From contig CALAJP010000071.1 in the NCBI GenBank assembly GCA_937922815.1, positions 1 to 52,246 on the forward strand: a DNA stretch of 52,246 nucleotides, read 5' to 3'. The notes beneath the pieces were generated by a model, which saw only the letters and a list, made by a program, of their open reading frames with translations, was not told where the DNA came from and ran no database searches. Both the position numbers and the translations under genes were made by a program. Of the stretch, positions 6,599 through 15,300 are shown in pieces (the stretch's first letter is position 1; each line of letters opens with the position of its first letter). Source of the stretch: an uncultured Saprospiraceae bacterium. GTDB lineage: Bacteria; Bacteroidota; Bacteroidia; Chitinophagales; Saprospiraceae.

Positions 6599-7600
6599 CT
6601 ATCTGTCAATTCCAGTTACGGTAGTGTACTTGAAAGACAGTTTTTTGTTGGGATGTATAATTTTATAAGCCGTTTGACACATCAGCGTAGCTTCATGAAA
6701 ACCACAAAGGATTAATTTTAACTTACCAGGATAAGTATTAATATCCCCAACTGCAAAAATACCTTCAATATTGGTTTGGTAATCAAAAGTATCCACTTTG
6801 ATAGCATTCTTTTCTATTTCCAAACCCCAGTTTGCTAAAGGTCCTAATTTAGGTGCTAAGCCAAAAAGTGGAACAAAATGGTCGGCTCTTTTGATAATAT
6901 CGCCTTCCGTTTTGTGTTTGATTAAGACTTCTGAAAGGTGTTCGTCTCCACGAATACCCACCACCTGTGCTTCGGTAATTAATTGAATTTTTTTCTTTTT
7001 GTGTAAAGAAATAACCTTTTCCACAGAATCTAATGCCCCTCTAAACTCTTTTCTTCGGTGAACTAAAGAAACTTCGTCTGCTATATCCGCCAATAAAATA
7101 GTCCAATCCAAAGCAGAGTCTCCTCCTCCTGCTATTACCACTTTTTTGTGTCGATAAAACTCAGGATCTTTAATAATATACTCTACTCCTTTGTCTTCGA
7201 AATCAATGATATTAGGAATAGGAGGTTTACGAGGTTCAAATACGCCCAATCCACCCGCAATGACCAACACAGGGGCTTTATGTTCAGTTCCTTTATTCGT
7301 AGTGACTACAAAGTTTCCATCTTTCAATCGTTCTATATAAGTAGCGGTTTCGCCCAAGGTAAAACCAGGTTGAAAAGGCTTAATCTGTTCCATCAAATTA
7401 TCAACCAAATCACCTGCCAAAACAGAAGGGTATCCTGGTATATCATAAATTGGTTTTTTCGGGTATATTTCTGCCAACTGACCACCAGGCATTGGCAAAC
7501 TATCTATCAAATGACATTTTAGTTTTAATAAACCAGCCTCAAATACCGTAAAAAGCCCAACAGGCCCCGCACCGATAATGAGCATATCTGTTTGTATCAT
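6599..7600 (-). CDS. Ferredoxin--NADP reductase, thioredoxin-reductase-like type
   Basis: 333 residues. 'LIIGAGPVG' at residues 8-15 is the FAD dinucleotide fold, and 'MPGGQLAEIYPKK' and 'YDIPGYP' follow as in the YumC-type ferredoxin/flavodoxin-NADP reductases. The NADPH fold is 'VVIAGGGDSALDWT', and 'IFAVGDINTYPGK' is the second FAD motif. The CxxC disulfide of true thioredoxin reductases is absent, which supports the ferredoxin-reductase assignment. It starts 2 bases after the end of the enoyl-CoA hydratase gene and is almost certainly cotranscribed with it. The ferredoxin gene downstream is the likely electron partner. Confidence 0.88.
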   Translation of the reverse strand: MIQTDMLIIGAGPVGLFTVFEAGLLKLKCHLIDSLPMPGGQLAEIYPKKPIYDIPGYPSVLAGDLVDNLMEQIKPFQPGFTLGETATYIERLKDGNFVVTTNKGTEHKAPVLVIAGGLGVFEPRKPPIPNIIDFEDKGVEYIIKDPEFYRHKKVVIAGGGDSALDWTILLADIADEVSLVHRRKEFRGALDSVEKVISLHKKKKIQLITEAQVVGIRGDEHLSEVLIKHKTEGDIIKRADHFVPLFGLAPKLGPLANWGLEIEKNAIKVDTFDYQTNIEGIFAVGDINTYPGKLKLILCGFHEATLMCQTAYKIIHPNKKLSFKYTTVTGIDR

Positions 7601-7602
7601 AA

Positions 7603-8388
7603 TTAATTGTTTTTTCTAAAATTGGGTTTTCTCTTTTCTATAAATGCAGATGCTCCTTCTTTGAAGTCTTCTTGACCGGCAGATTTGCCAAATTCATTAA
7701 CTTCTACTCTATAACCATCTACCCCACTGGTATATCCAGCCAGAATAGTACGAATAGAAGCGGCTACTGCGGTAGGGCTATTTTTTGATATTTTTTTAAT
7801 CAAATTTTTAGCTGTTGCTAATAAATCTTCTTTTTTAACTACCTGTTCCACCAATCTAATTTGCAATGCTTCTTCGGCAGAAACCATTCTACCTGTTAAT
7901 AATAATTCCATTGCTTTGCCTTTTCCGACTAATTGAGGAAGCCGTTGGGTCGCACCATAACCAGGGATAATCCCTAATTTAGCTTCAGGCTGACCAAAAC
8001 TGGCTTCTTCCGAAGCAATTCTTATATGGCATGCCATCGCTAATTCACAGCCGCCGCCTAAAGCAAAACCATTAACGGCTGCAATAACAGGAATTGGAGT
8101 GTTTTCAATCATATGAAATACCAACTGCCCTCTACGAGACAACTCAGAAGCCGTATATTCATTCAAAGATAAAAACTCTTTAATATCTGCTCCTGCCACA
8201 AAAGACTTTTCGCCTGCTCCCGTTATTATCACACCAAAATACTTGCTAAAATCTTGACTAAATAAATCTTTTAATTCTTCAAACGTTTGATTATTCAAAG
8301 CATTTAAGGCTTTTGGTCTATTGATTGAAATCATCAATATATCATCTTCGACCTCAATTAACAAGTTTTGATATTTCATTAACGGCAT
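7603..8388 (-). CDS. Enoyl-CoA hydratase/isomerase family protein (crotonase type)
   Basis: 261 residues, normal length; Met4 is an alternative start. The crotonase oxyanion loop is 'SFVAGADIKEF', and the second oxyanion/active-site segment is 'ALGGGCELAMACHIRIAS', where the Glu after GGGC is the first catalytic glutamate. The second catalytic Glu is in 'FGQPEAKLGIIPGYG'. Both glutamates are present, so hydration of short 2-enoyl-CoA is likely. The C-terminal helix 'FKEGASAFIEKRKPNF' is typical. It forms an operon with the reductase at 6599-7600; the functional link (fatty acid or amino acid oxidation feeding electrons) is inference. Confidence 0.88.
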   Translation of the reverse strand: MPLMKYQNLLIEVEDDILMISINRPKALNALNNQTFEELKDLFSQDFSKYFGVIITGAGEKSFVAGADIKEFLSLNEYTASELSRRGQLVFHMIENTPIPVIAAVNGFALGGGCELAMACHIRIASEEASFGQPEAKLGIIPGYGATQRLPQLVGKGKAMELLLTGRMVSAEEALQIRLVEQVVKKEDLLATAKNLIKKISKNSPTAVAASIRTILAGYTSGVDGYRVEVNEFGKSAGQEDFKEGASAFIEKRKPNFRKNN

Positions 8389-8591
8389 TTAAAATAGATG
8401 AGAAAATTACTTCTAATTGTTGAATCAATAAAGATAATAGTTTTTTAATATGTTAGATAATACAATATTACATTTGGTGAGATTTAACAATCCAAGCTTT
8501 TCCTATTTCACAAAACGATTTCTTCTCTAAAAAATAAAAAAATGACTTTTTTTGCCACCCACCCAACCTTTGATTAATTATTCTCGTGTAT

Positions 8592-8687
8592 ATGATTGAA
8601 AGCAAGAAAAAATGTTGTTCTAAAAGAAATAACTCGAAAGAGTATGTTCATGGAATCGATTACACAAAAAGACTAATTCAATTATGA
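8592..8687 (+). CDS. Possible small ORF (31 aa) ending in a terminator hairpin
   Basis: ATG at 8592; the peptide starts MIESKKKCCSKRNN and ends DYTKRLIQL. It is basic, with a Cys-Cys pair. Its TGA lies inside the loop side of the hairpin at 8662-8702. A promoter-like TTG (8570-8572), N18, TATGATTG overlaps the start region, which would make the mRNA almost leaderless or point instead to a small RNA of about 100 bases. Chance is also possible. Confidence 0.22.
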   Translation: MIESKKKCCSKRNNSKEYVHGIDYTKRLIQL

Positions 8688-8702
8688 GTTAGTCTTTTTT
8701 TT
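8662..8702. terminator. Bidirectional terminator downstream of mutS
   Basis: A 15-bp stem (AAAAAGACTAATTCA with TGAGTTAGTCTTTTT, one wobble) and a 4-base loop, with T-runs on both strands. It lies 70 bases beyond the mutS stop on the minus strand and also terminates any plus-strand transcript here. Confidence 0.75.
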
Positions 8703-8769
8703 GTTTAAAAGAAATAGACATCATTACAGATTGAGTTGTGTGAGAGAAAAATAGGAGTTTTTATTTCAA

Positions 8770-11418
8770 TCATTCTTTCAACAATTCCTTAAACTCATTC
8801 AACTTCATCATACAATCAATTGGAGTCATTCCATCCATATCCAAAACCTTGATTTCTTCTAAAACCTTGCGTGTTTCAGGGTCACCGTATTCAAAAAATG
8901 ACAACTGAACAGGTGCAGTAGGAATGCTACTAACTTTTTCTTTTAATGACTTTTCGGATTCATTCGGGTTCGTGTTTTTAAATTTCTGTTCGAGTGTCTT
9001 TAATATTTCTTCGGAACGATCCACAATATTCTTAGGCATTCCTGCCATTTTAGCCACATAAATACCAAAACTGTGATTGCTTCCTCCTGGAGTTAGTTTC
9101 CGAAGGAAAATGACCTTTTTACCTACTTTTTTAGTTGAAATATGAAAATTCTGTACCCTATCAAATCGCTCTGCCAGTTCATTTAATTCATGATAATGCG
9201 TTGCAAAAAGAGTCTTGGGTCTAGCAATATTATTGGAGTGTAAAAACTCAGCTATCGACCAAGCAATACTAATTCCATCATAGGTACTCGTTCCTCTTCC
9301 AATTTCATCTAACAAAACCAAACTACGATCATTAATATTGTTCATAATGGTAGCCGTTTCGTTCATTTCTACCATAAATGTAGATTCGCCAGAAGAAATA
9401 TTATCCGAAGCTCCTACCCTTGTAAATACTCGATCTATCATTCCCAATTTTGCGGATTGAGCTGGTACAAAAGACCCCATTTGAGCCATCAAACAAATGA
9501 GAGCAGTCTGACGAAGCAATGCCGATTTACCCGCCATATTAGGGCCTGTTATCATCAAAACTTGTTGATTTTCGTTATCCAACATTACGTCATTAGCAAT
9601 AAATGGTGTATCATGAGGCAATTGCTGTTCAATAACAGGATGGCGCCCCATTTTAATATCAATGGCATAGCCTTCATTCATCTCAGGCAAGCAATAGTTC
9701 TGTTTTTTAGCATTTCTAGCGAACGTCAATAAAATATCTAATTGAGCAATAATTTGTGCATTCAATTGAATAGCACCAATATATTCGGCAGAAAAATGGA
9801 CTAATTCTCGATATAAGCCCGTCTCCAAATCCAATATTTTCTCCTCAGCACTCAATATCTTGGTTTCTAAGACTTTGAGTTCTTCCGTTATGTATCTTTC
9901 TGAATTGGAAAGCGTTTGTTTTCGAATCCAATTGTCAGGAACTAAGCCTTTGTCTTTGTATTTATTGGTCACTTCCAAATAGTAGCCAAATACATTATTG
10001 AAGCCTATTTTTAATTTATCTATTCCCGTAGCCTCGCTTTCCCTGACTTGAATATCTGCAAGAATTTGCTTGCTGTTATTTATCAAATTTCGATATTCGT
10101 CCAATTCCTCCGAAACGCCTTCGGCTATTATCATTCCTTTATTTAATTGTAAAGGAGCATCAAGCAAAATTTCGTTCGTTATTTTATCCAATAATTGTTG
10201 ACAAGTATTCATAGAATCTTGCAATGCATCCAAACGAGAGTGTTTCGTAGCAGAAAGTAATTCTTTGAGCGGAGAGATAGCCTCTAAGGCAAAACGAATT
10301 TGAATTAACTCTCTAGGGTTAATTTTCTCCGACGGAATTTTAGAAACTAATCGTTCTAAATCGCCTATTTTTTTAACATAAAAAGAGATTTCATCTCCCG
10401 TGTTTTCGTTATCATAAAAATACTTTACGACCTCTAACCTACGATTAACCGTTGCCATATTTCTCAATGGCAAGGCTACCCATTTTTTCAACAAACGGCT
10501 GCCCATTGGCGTTTGCGTATTGTCTAAAACATCAATTAAAGCAATTCCATCATGATTAGTTGGGTATAATAATTCTAGATTACGAATCGTAAAATGATCC
10601 AACCAAACCATATCATCTAAATGAATTCTGTTTATGGTACTAATATGTTGAATTTGCTTATTTTCCGTAGCATTAAGGTAATACAAAGCTGCTCCAGCAG
10701 CTATCTGAGCATCGGGCATATTGTCAATTCCAAATCCCTTTAGACTATTGACTTTAAAATGTTCTTTAAGACGATCTACGGTCATTTCGGGAGTAAAAAT
10801 CCATTCGTCCAGCAAAAAAGTATAATATTGATCAGAAAAAACCTCTGAAAAATAGTCTTGATGTTTTCTGGCGAATACCACTTCTTTGGGATTAAAACTA
10901 TTGAGTAGTTTAATAATATTGGCTTCGTTGCCTTCATAGGCTAGAAATTCGCCCGTAGAAATATCAATTAAAGCTAAACCATAGCAATCTTTTTTACCAA
11001 AATGTAAGCTTGCGAAATAATTATTTTTTCGTTGGTCAAGTAATTTATTATCCGTAGTTATCCCGGGCGTAACCATTTCTACAACGCCTCTTTTAACAAT
11101 CTTTTTCTCTTTAGATGGCTTTTCTAATTGTTCGCCAATGGCTACTCTAAATCCTGCTTTAACCAGTTTTGGAAGATAAGTATCTAAACTGTGATAGGGA
11201 AAACCCGCCAATTCTATATTTGAACCGCCGTTGTTACGAGCAGTCAATACAATACCTAAAACTTGAGCCGTTTTGACAGCATCCTCTCCAAAAGTTTCAT
11301 AAAAATCGCCTACTCTAAATAGTAAAATAGCATCAGGATATTTTGCTTTTAGCGTGTGATATTGTTGCATTAATGGAGTCACCTTATTTTTGGTGCTGCT
11401 TTTTTTTGTCTTAGCCAT
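8770..11418 (-). CDS. mutS: DNA mismatch repair protein MutS
   Basis: 882 residues from ATG 11418 ('MAKTKKSSTKNK'); the frame extends 17 codons further upstream, but the conserved start is here. The mismatch-recognition motif is 'FRVGDFYETFGEDA' (the Phe and Glu that contact the mispair). Connector, lever and clamp domains follow, then the ABC ATPase: Walker A 'TGPNMAGKSALLRQ', signature region 'GESTFMVEMNETATI', Walker B 'LVLLDEIGRGTSTYDG' and the 'FATHYHEL' histidine loop. The length and the C-terminal helix-turn-helix/tail are those of MutS1, not MutS2. It recognises mismatches after replication and recruits MutL. It is monocistronic, with a terminator downstream. Confidence 0.97.
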   Translation of the reverse strand: MAKTKKSSTKNKVTPLMQQYHTLKAKYPDAILLFRVGDFYETFGEDAVKTAQVLGIVLTARNNGGSNIELAGFPYHSLDTYLPKLVKAGFRVAIGEQLEKPSKEKKIVKRGVVEMVTPGITTDNKLLDQRKNNYFASLHFGKKDCYGLALIDISTGEFLAYEGNEANIIKLLNSFNPKEVVFARKHQDYFSEVFSDQYYTFLLDEWIFTPEMTVDRLKEHFKVNSLKGFGIDNMPDAQIAAGAALYYLNATENKQIQHISTINRIHLDDMVWLDHFTIRNLELLYPTNHDGIALIDVLDNTQTPMGSRLLKKWVALPLRNMATVNRRLEVVKYFYDNENTGDEISFYVKKIGDLERLVSKIPSEKINPRELIQIRFALEAISPLKELLSATKHSRLDALQDSMNTCQQLLDKITNEILLDAPLQLNKGMIIAEGVSEELDEYRNLINNSKQILADIQVRESEATGIDKLKIGFNNVFGYYLEVTNKYKDKGLVPDNWIRKQTLSNSERYITEELKVLETKILSAEEKILDLETGLYRELVHFSAEYIGAIQLNAQIIAQLDILLTFARNAKKQNYCLPEMNEGYAIDIKMGRHPVIEQQLPHDTPFIANDVMLDNENQQVLMITGPNMAGKSALLRQTALICLMAQMGSFVPAQSAKLGMIDRVFTRVGASDNISSGESTFMVEMNETATIMNNINDRSLVLLDEIGRGTSTYDGISIAWSIAEFLHSNNIARPKTLFATHYHELNELAERFDRVQNFHISTKKVGKKVIFLRKLTPGGSNHSFGIYVAKMAGMPKNIVDRSEEILKTLEQKFKNTNPNESEKSLKEKVSSIPTAPVQLSFFEYGDPETRKVLEEIKVLDMDGMTPIDCMMKLNEFKELLKE

Positions 11419-11568
11419 ACGAATTTGTGTATTTTCCAAAGGAATACAAATATAAGCAACCCAATTCAAATTCTTTTTTCAAAAAATACGGAATAGATAA
11501 AACCTTTATGCTTATTTTTACTTTATATCTTAACTTTCCATCAAAAACCATTTATAATAATTTCCAAT

Positions 11569-12309
11569 ATGAAACGTAGAAACTTTATTCAAAAAGCAGG
11601 CGTTGCCAGTTTAGGGGTTTGCATAGCACCTTTAGCCGCTTGCGGAGATGCTCCTCAACAAAAAAAAGAGGCTGCTAAAACAATAGCAAAAGCATTTGAA
11701 TTACCTAAATTAGGGTTCGCTTACGATGCCTTAGCTCCTAATATCGATACCGAAACAATGACTATTCATCATACCAAGCACCATGCTGGTTACGTCAAGA
11801 AACTGAATAAAGCATTAGATAGTCATCCGCTAAAAGGTCAAAATTTAAGTCAGATTTTATCTAGTATCAAAGATCAAGATGCAGATATTGGAGTGAGGAA
11901 TAACGGTGGAGGACATTATAACCATAGTCTTTTTTGGTCAATTTTATCTCCCAATGGTGGAAAAACACCTTCTGAGGGTTTGACGAAAGCAATTTCTGAT
12001 AGTTTTACGAATATGGAAGGTTTCAACAACCAATTCAAAACGGCAGCAGCTACTGTTTTTGGCTCGGGTTGGGCTTGGTTGTCTGTTGGAAAAGACGGAA
12101 AACTTTTCGTTTCTGCTACACCGAACCAAGATAATCCTATGATGTCAAATATTGTGGAACAAACAGGAACGCCAATATTAGGAATCGATGTTTGGGAACA
12201 TGCCTACTATCTGAATTACCAAAATAGAAGAAAAGATTATATCCAAAACTTTATGGAAGTTGTAGATTGGAATGTTGTTTCTGAAAATTATAAAAAAGCA
12301 ATGGCTTAG
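11569..12309 (+). CDS. Superoxide dismutase, Mn type, with Tat/lipoprotein signal
   Basis: 246 residues; the first 40 are not part of the enzyme. They contain a twin-arginine motif (KRRNFIQKAG) and a lipobox 'LAAC' (Cys25), so the protein is predicted to be exported folded and lipid-anchored. The enzyme (44-246) has all four metal ligands: His67 ('IHHTKHH'), His119 ('GGGHYNHSLFW'), Asp207 and His211 ('GIDVWEHAYYL'). Gln187 in 'NQDNP' and glycines before 'HYNH' are Mn-type features, although cambialistic enzymes share them. It would remove superoxide outside the cytoplasm. Convergent with the LRR lipoprotein gene through a shared terminator. Confidence 0.92.
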   Translation: MKRRNFIQKAGVASLGVCIAPLAACGDAPQQKKEAAKTIAKAFELPKLGFAYDALAPNIDTETMTIHHTKHHAGYVKKLNKALDSHPLKGQNLSQILSSIKDQDADIGVRNNGGGHYNHSLFWSILSPNGGKTPSEGLTKAISDSFTNMEGFNNQFKTAAATVFGSGWAWLSVGKDGKLFVSATPNQDNPMMSNIVEQTGTPILGIDVWEHAYYLNYQNRRKDYIQNFMEVVDWNVVSENYKKAMA

Positions 12310-12315
12310 AAATAT

Positions 12316-12354
12316 AAATCCCCAATAAGCATGAAAACTTATTGGGGATTTTTG
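12316..12354. terminator. Bidirectional terminator between sod and the LRR gene
   Basis: A perfect 14-bp stem (AAATCCCCAATAAG / CTTATTGGGGATTT) with an 8-base loop, followed by a T-run. It serves both convergent genes. Confidence 0.85.
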
Positions 12355-12380
12355 TTTATTAATTATTGATTACAATCATT

Positions 12381-15300
12381 TTAATCCCAACAGTCAGATT
12401 CTGCATTAGGGAATTTTGCTTGTAATTGATTGATTTGTTCTTGTGGAATATTATTGTCTTCACAAACAACTGCTATTCTTAGATTATTTAATGCCAATAA
12501 TGAACTTATATCACTTACGGAATTAGCGTTCATATATAATTCTTCTAATGAAGTTAAATTACTTAGTACACTAATATCTCCAATTTGATTCGCTCTAATT
12601 CCTAATAACACTAAATTAGTAAGACTATTGAAATTGCTAATATTTGAAATCTGATTACCATCTAATCCTAACTCTTTTAACTGCGTAAAGTTACCAATAA
12701 CAGAAGCATCAGAAATTTGATTACCATTTAAATATAGTTTCTCCAATGAAGTTAAATTTGACAAAGTACTAATGTCTGAAATTGAGTTACTTGTTGCAAA
12801 CAAATATTTTAATTGAGTTAAATTTTGTAGTGAAGAAATATCTGTTATTTGGTTTCCGTCAAATCCTGTCGATTCTAGGCTAGTGAAATTAGCTAATACA
12901 CTGATATCTGATACGCCAAGGTCTTGAAAAAATAATTCTCTCAAATTTGTTAAGTTTGATAATATACTAATATCGTTTACTTGAGTTTTACCAATACTGA
13001 TTATTTCCAATTGTGTTAAATTTGCCAAAGGAGTAATATCTGAAAATTGATTTTCATAAGCATAAAAAAACCTTAACTTAGTCAAGTTTACAAGTGGGCT
13101 AAGATCAGAGATTTGATTATTTTCAATTAGTAGAGATTCTAAATTTACGAAATGTTCTATTCCTGAAATATCTGTAAGATTCTCATTATTAATATCAATA
13201 TGCGTTACTCCATCAATATAATCTTGTGTAAAACCATCATAGTAATTATGCGTCTCACGAATAGCTTGTTCTAATGCAGGATTTCCTATATCTATAGCCC
13301 CTTCACAATTGGTTTCGATATCAGCATAATTAGAAGCTAATTGATTGATTTGCTCTAGTGGAACATTATTAGAGCAAACATTTGCTTTTACCAAATTACT
13401 TAAATTCATTATCGGAGATAAATCAGTAATATTGTTTTCATCTAACCCTAACTGTATTAATTGTGTAAAATTTCTAATCACAGAAACATCCGAGATTTGA
13501 TTATTATTTAACCATAAATTTTCAAGTGCAGTTAAGTTAGACAATACTGAAATATCTGAGATATTATTAATGGTTGCAAAAAGTTCCTTTAAATTCGTCA
13601 AGCCTTGTAATGCTGAAATATCTGAAATTTGATTATTGTCAAGCCCCGCTGTCTCTAAGTTACTAAAGTTGACAAATACACTAATATCTGATATATTACA
13701 CGATTGAATAAATATTTCTTTCAAGTTATTCAACCATGATAATTGATTAATATCAGCTATATTATTACCAGATAAATTTAAACTAGTTATGGTGTGAAGA
13801 TTAGATATAGCTGATAAGTCGGAAATATTATTATTGGTAATCCATATTTTTTTGACATTCCACATAAATTCTAACCCTGTTAAGTTACTAATGTCATTAT
13901 CATTTAAAACTATAGAGTCTATTGAAGCAAGATAACTTTCAGTCCATTCCCCATCATAACCCAAATATTCTCTTAATGCAGATTCTAAATTCTCGTCTTC
14001 AAAAGTAATTATTCTGTCAAAACAATCTGAACCTAGTTGAGGATAATTAGCTTGTAATTGATCGATTTGAGATTGAGGAATGTCATTCTCAAGACAAACA
14101 GAAGCAGTTTTTAAACTATTCAACTCAAACAATGAGCTTATATCTGTAATTTGATTTCCCTCGGAAGAAATAAACTCTAAGTTAGTTAAGTTATTTACTG
14201 CCGATATATCGGTTATTTGATTAGTATGTAACCATAACTTAGTAATAGAGGTTAAATTAGAAATTGGAGAAATATCTGAAATGCTATTGGTATGTAAACT
14301 TAGAGATTTAAGGTTTCCCAAACTACTCAATGGACTTATATCTGTTATTTGATTATTAGCAAACGAAATATCCTCTAAGTTAGTGAGATTACTTACTGCA
14401 GATATATCTGTTAATTGATTTCCAAATAAGTTTAAACTAGTTAGCGTAGTCAGATTTGAAATATGTGAAAAGTCGGAAATATTATTATTAGCGATTATCA
14501 AAACTTCAATATTAGACAGATATTCTAACCCTTTCAAACTTGTAATATTTTTTTCAATTAAAACTATAGTATTTATCGAAGCCAAGTAATCTTCTGTCCA
14601 TTCTCCATCATAATCCAAATACTCTCTTAATGCTGATTCTAGATTTGAATCTTCAAAAGTGATAACTCTATCAAAACAATCCGTATCCAATTCAGGGAAA
14701 TTTTCTTGTAATTGGTCAATTTGTGATTGCGGAATATCATTTTCAAGACAAACATAAGCCAAATCTAATTTTTCAAGATTTAGAATAGGGCTAATATCTG
14801 TTATCGAGTTTTTGTAAACTGTTAATGTCGTTAAATTTTCAAGGTTTTGTAAAACACTAATATCAGAAATTTGATTCTCGTGTATAAACAATCTATCCAA
14901 ATTAACTAATCCTGCTAAAGGGCTAATATCTGTGATATTATTTACTCTCAATGAAATAGTTTCTAGCTGAGGCATTTTACTTAAAATACTAATATCACTA
15001 ATATTGTTTTGATTTAAATACAATTCTTTCAAGTTAGGGAATTGTTCAACACCACTGATATTTGTAATATTAGCTTCTCCTATATCTAATGTATCAACAG
15101 TTGCCATATATTCTCTTGTCCATTCTCCATCATATTTCAACCAACTTCTAATCGCACTTTCTAGGTTTGAATCTTCAAAAGTAATTGGCTCTTCGGTAAT
15201 ACATATTTGTAAGTATAGCATATTATCGTCAACCGCAACTGTATTTGATCGGTGAACCTCTCCTATCACGCCTGTAACATTTCCTAAAACTTGGAAAGAA

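Larger units (their letters stand above)
8389..8769. other. 381-bp intergenic region with a small ORF and a terminator hairpin
   Basis: Between the divergent start of the hydratase gene and the 3' end of mutS. It holds a 31-codon frame (8592-8687) and a strong hairpin (8662-8702), both listed separately. The remainder is AT-rich with no recognised RNA gene. Confidence 0.5.

Noticed and set aside
12381-12480. Possible T9SS sorting domain at the end of the LRR protein
   Set aside because: The C-terminus ends in a block-closing 'IPQEQINQL' segment without the beta-sandwich motifs of a sorting domain; the lipobox explains its location.
12400-15200. Regular 66-base periodicity that could be mistaken for a CRISPR or tandem-repeat array
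   Set aside because: It is the coding of 22-residue leucine-rich repeats in one continuous reading frame; units are not identical and there are no spacers.
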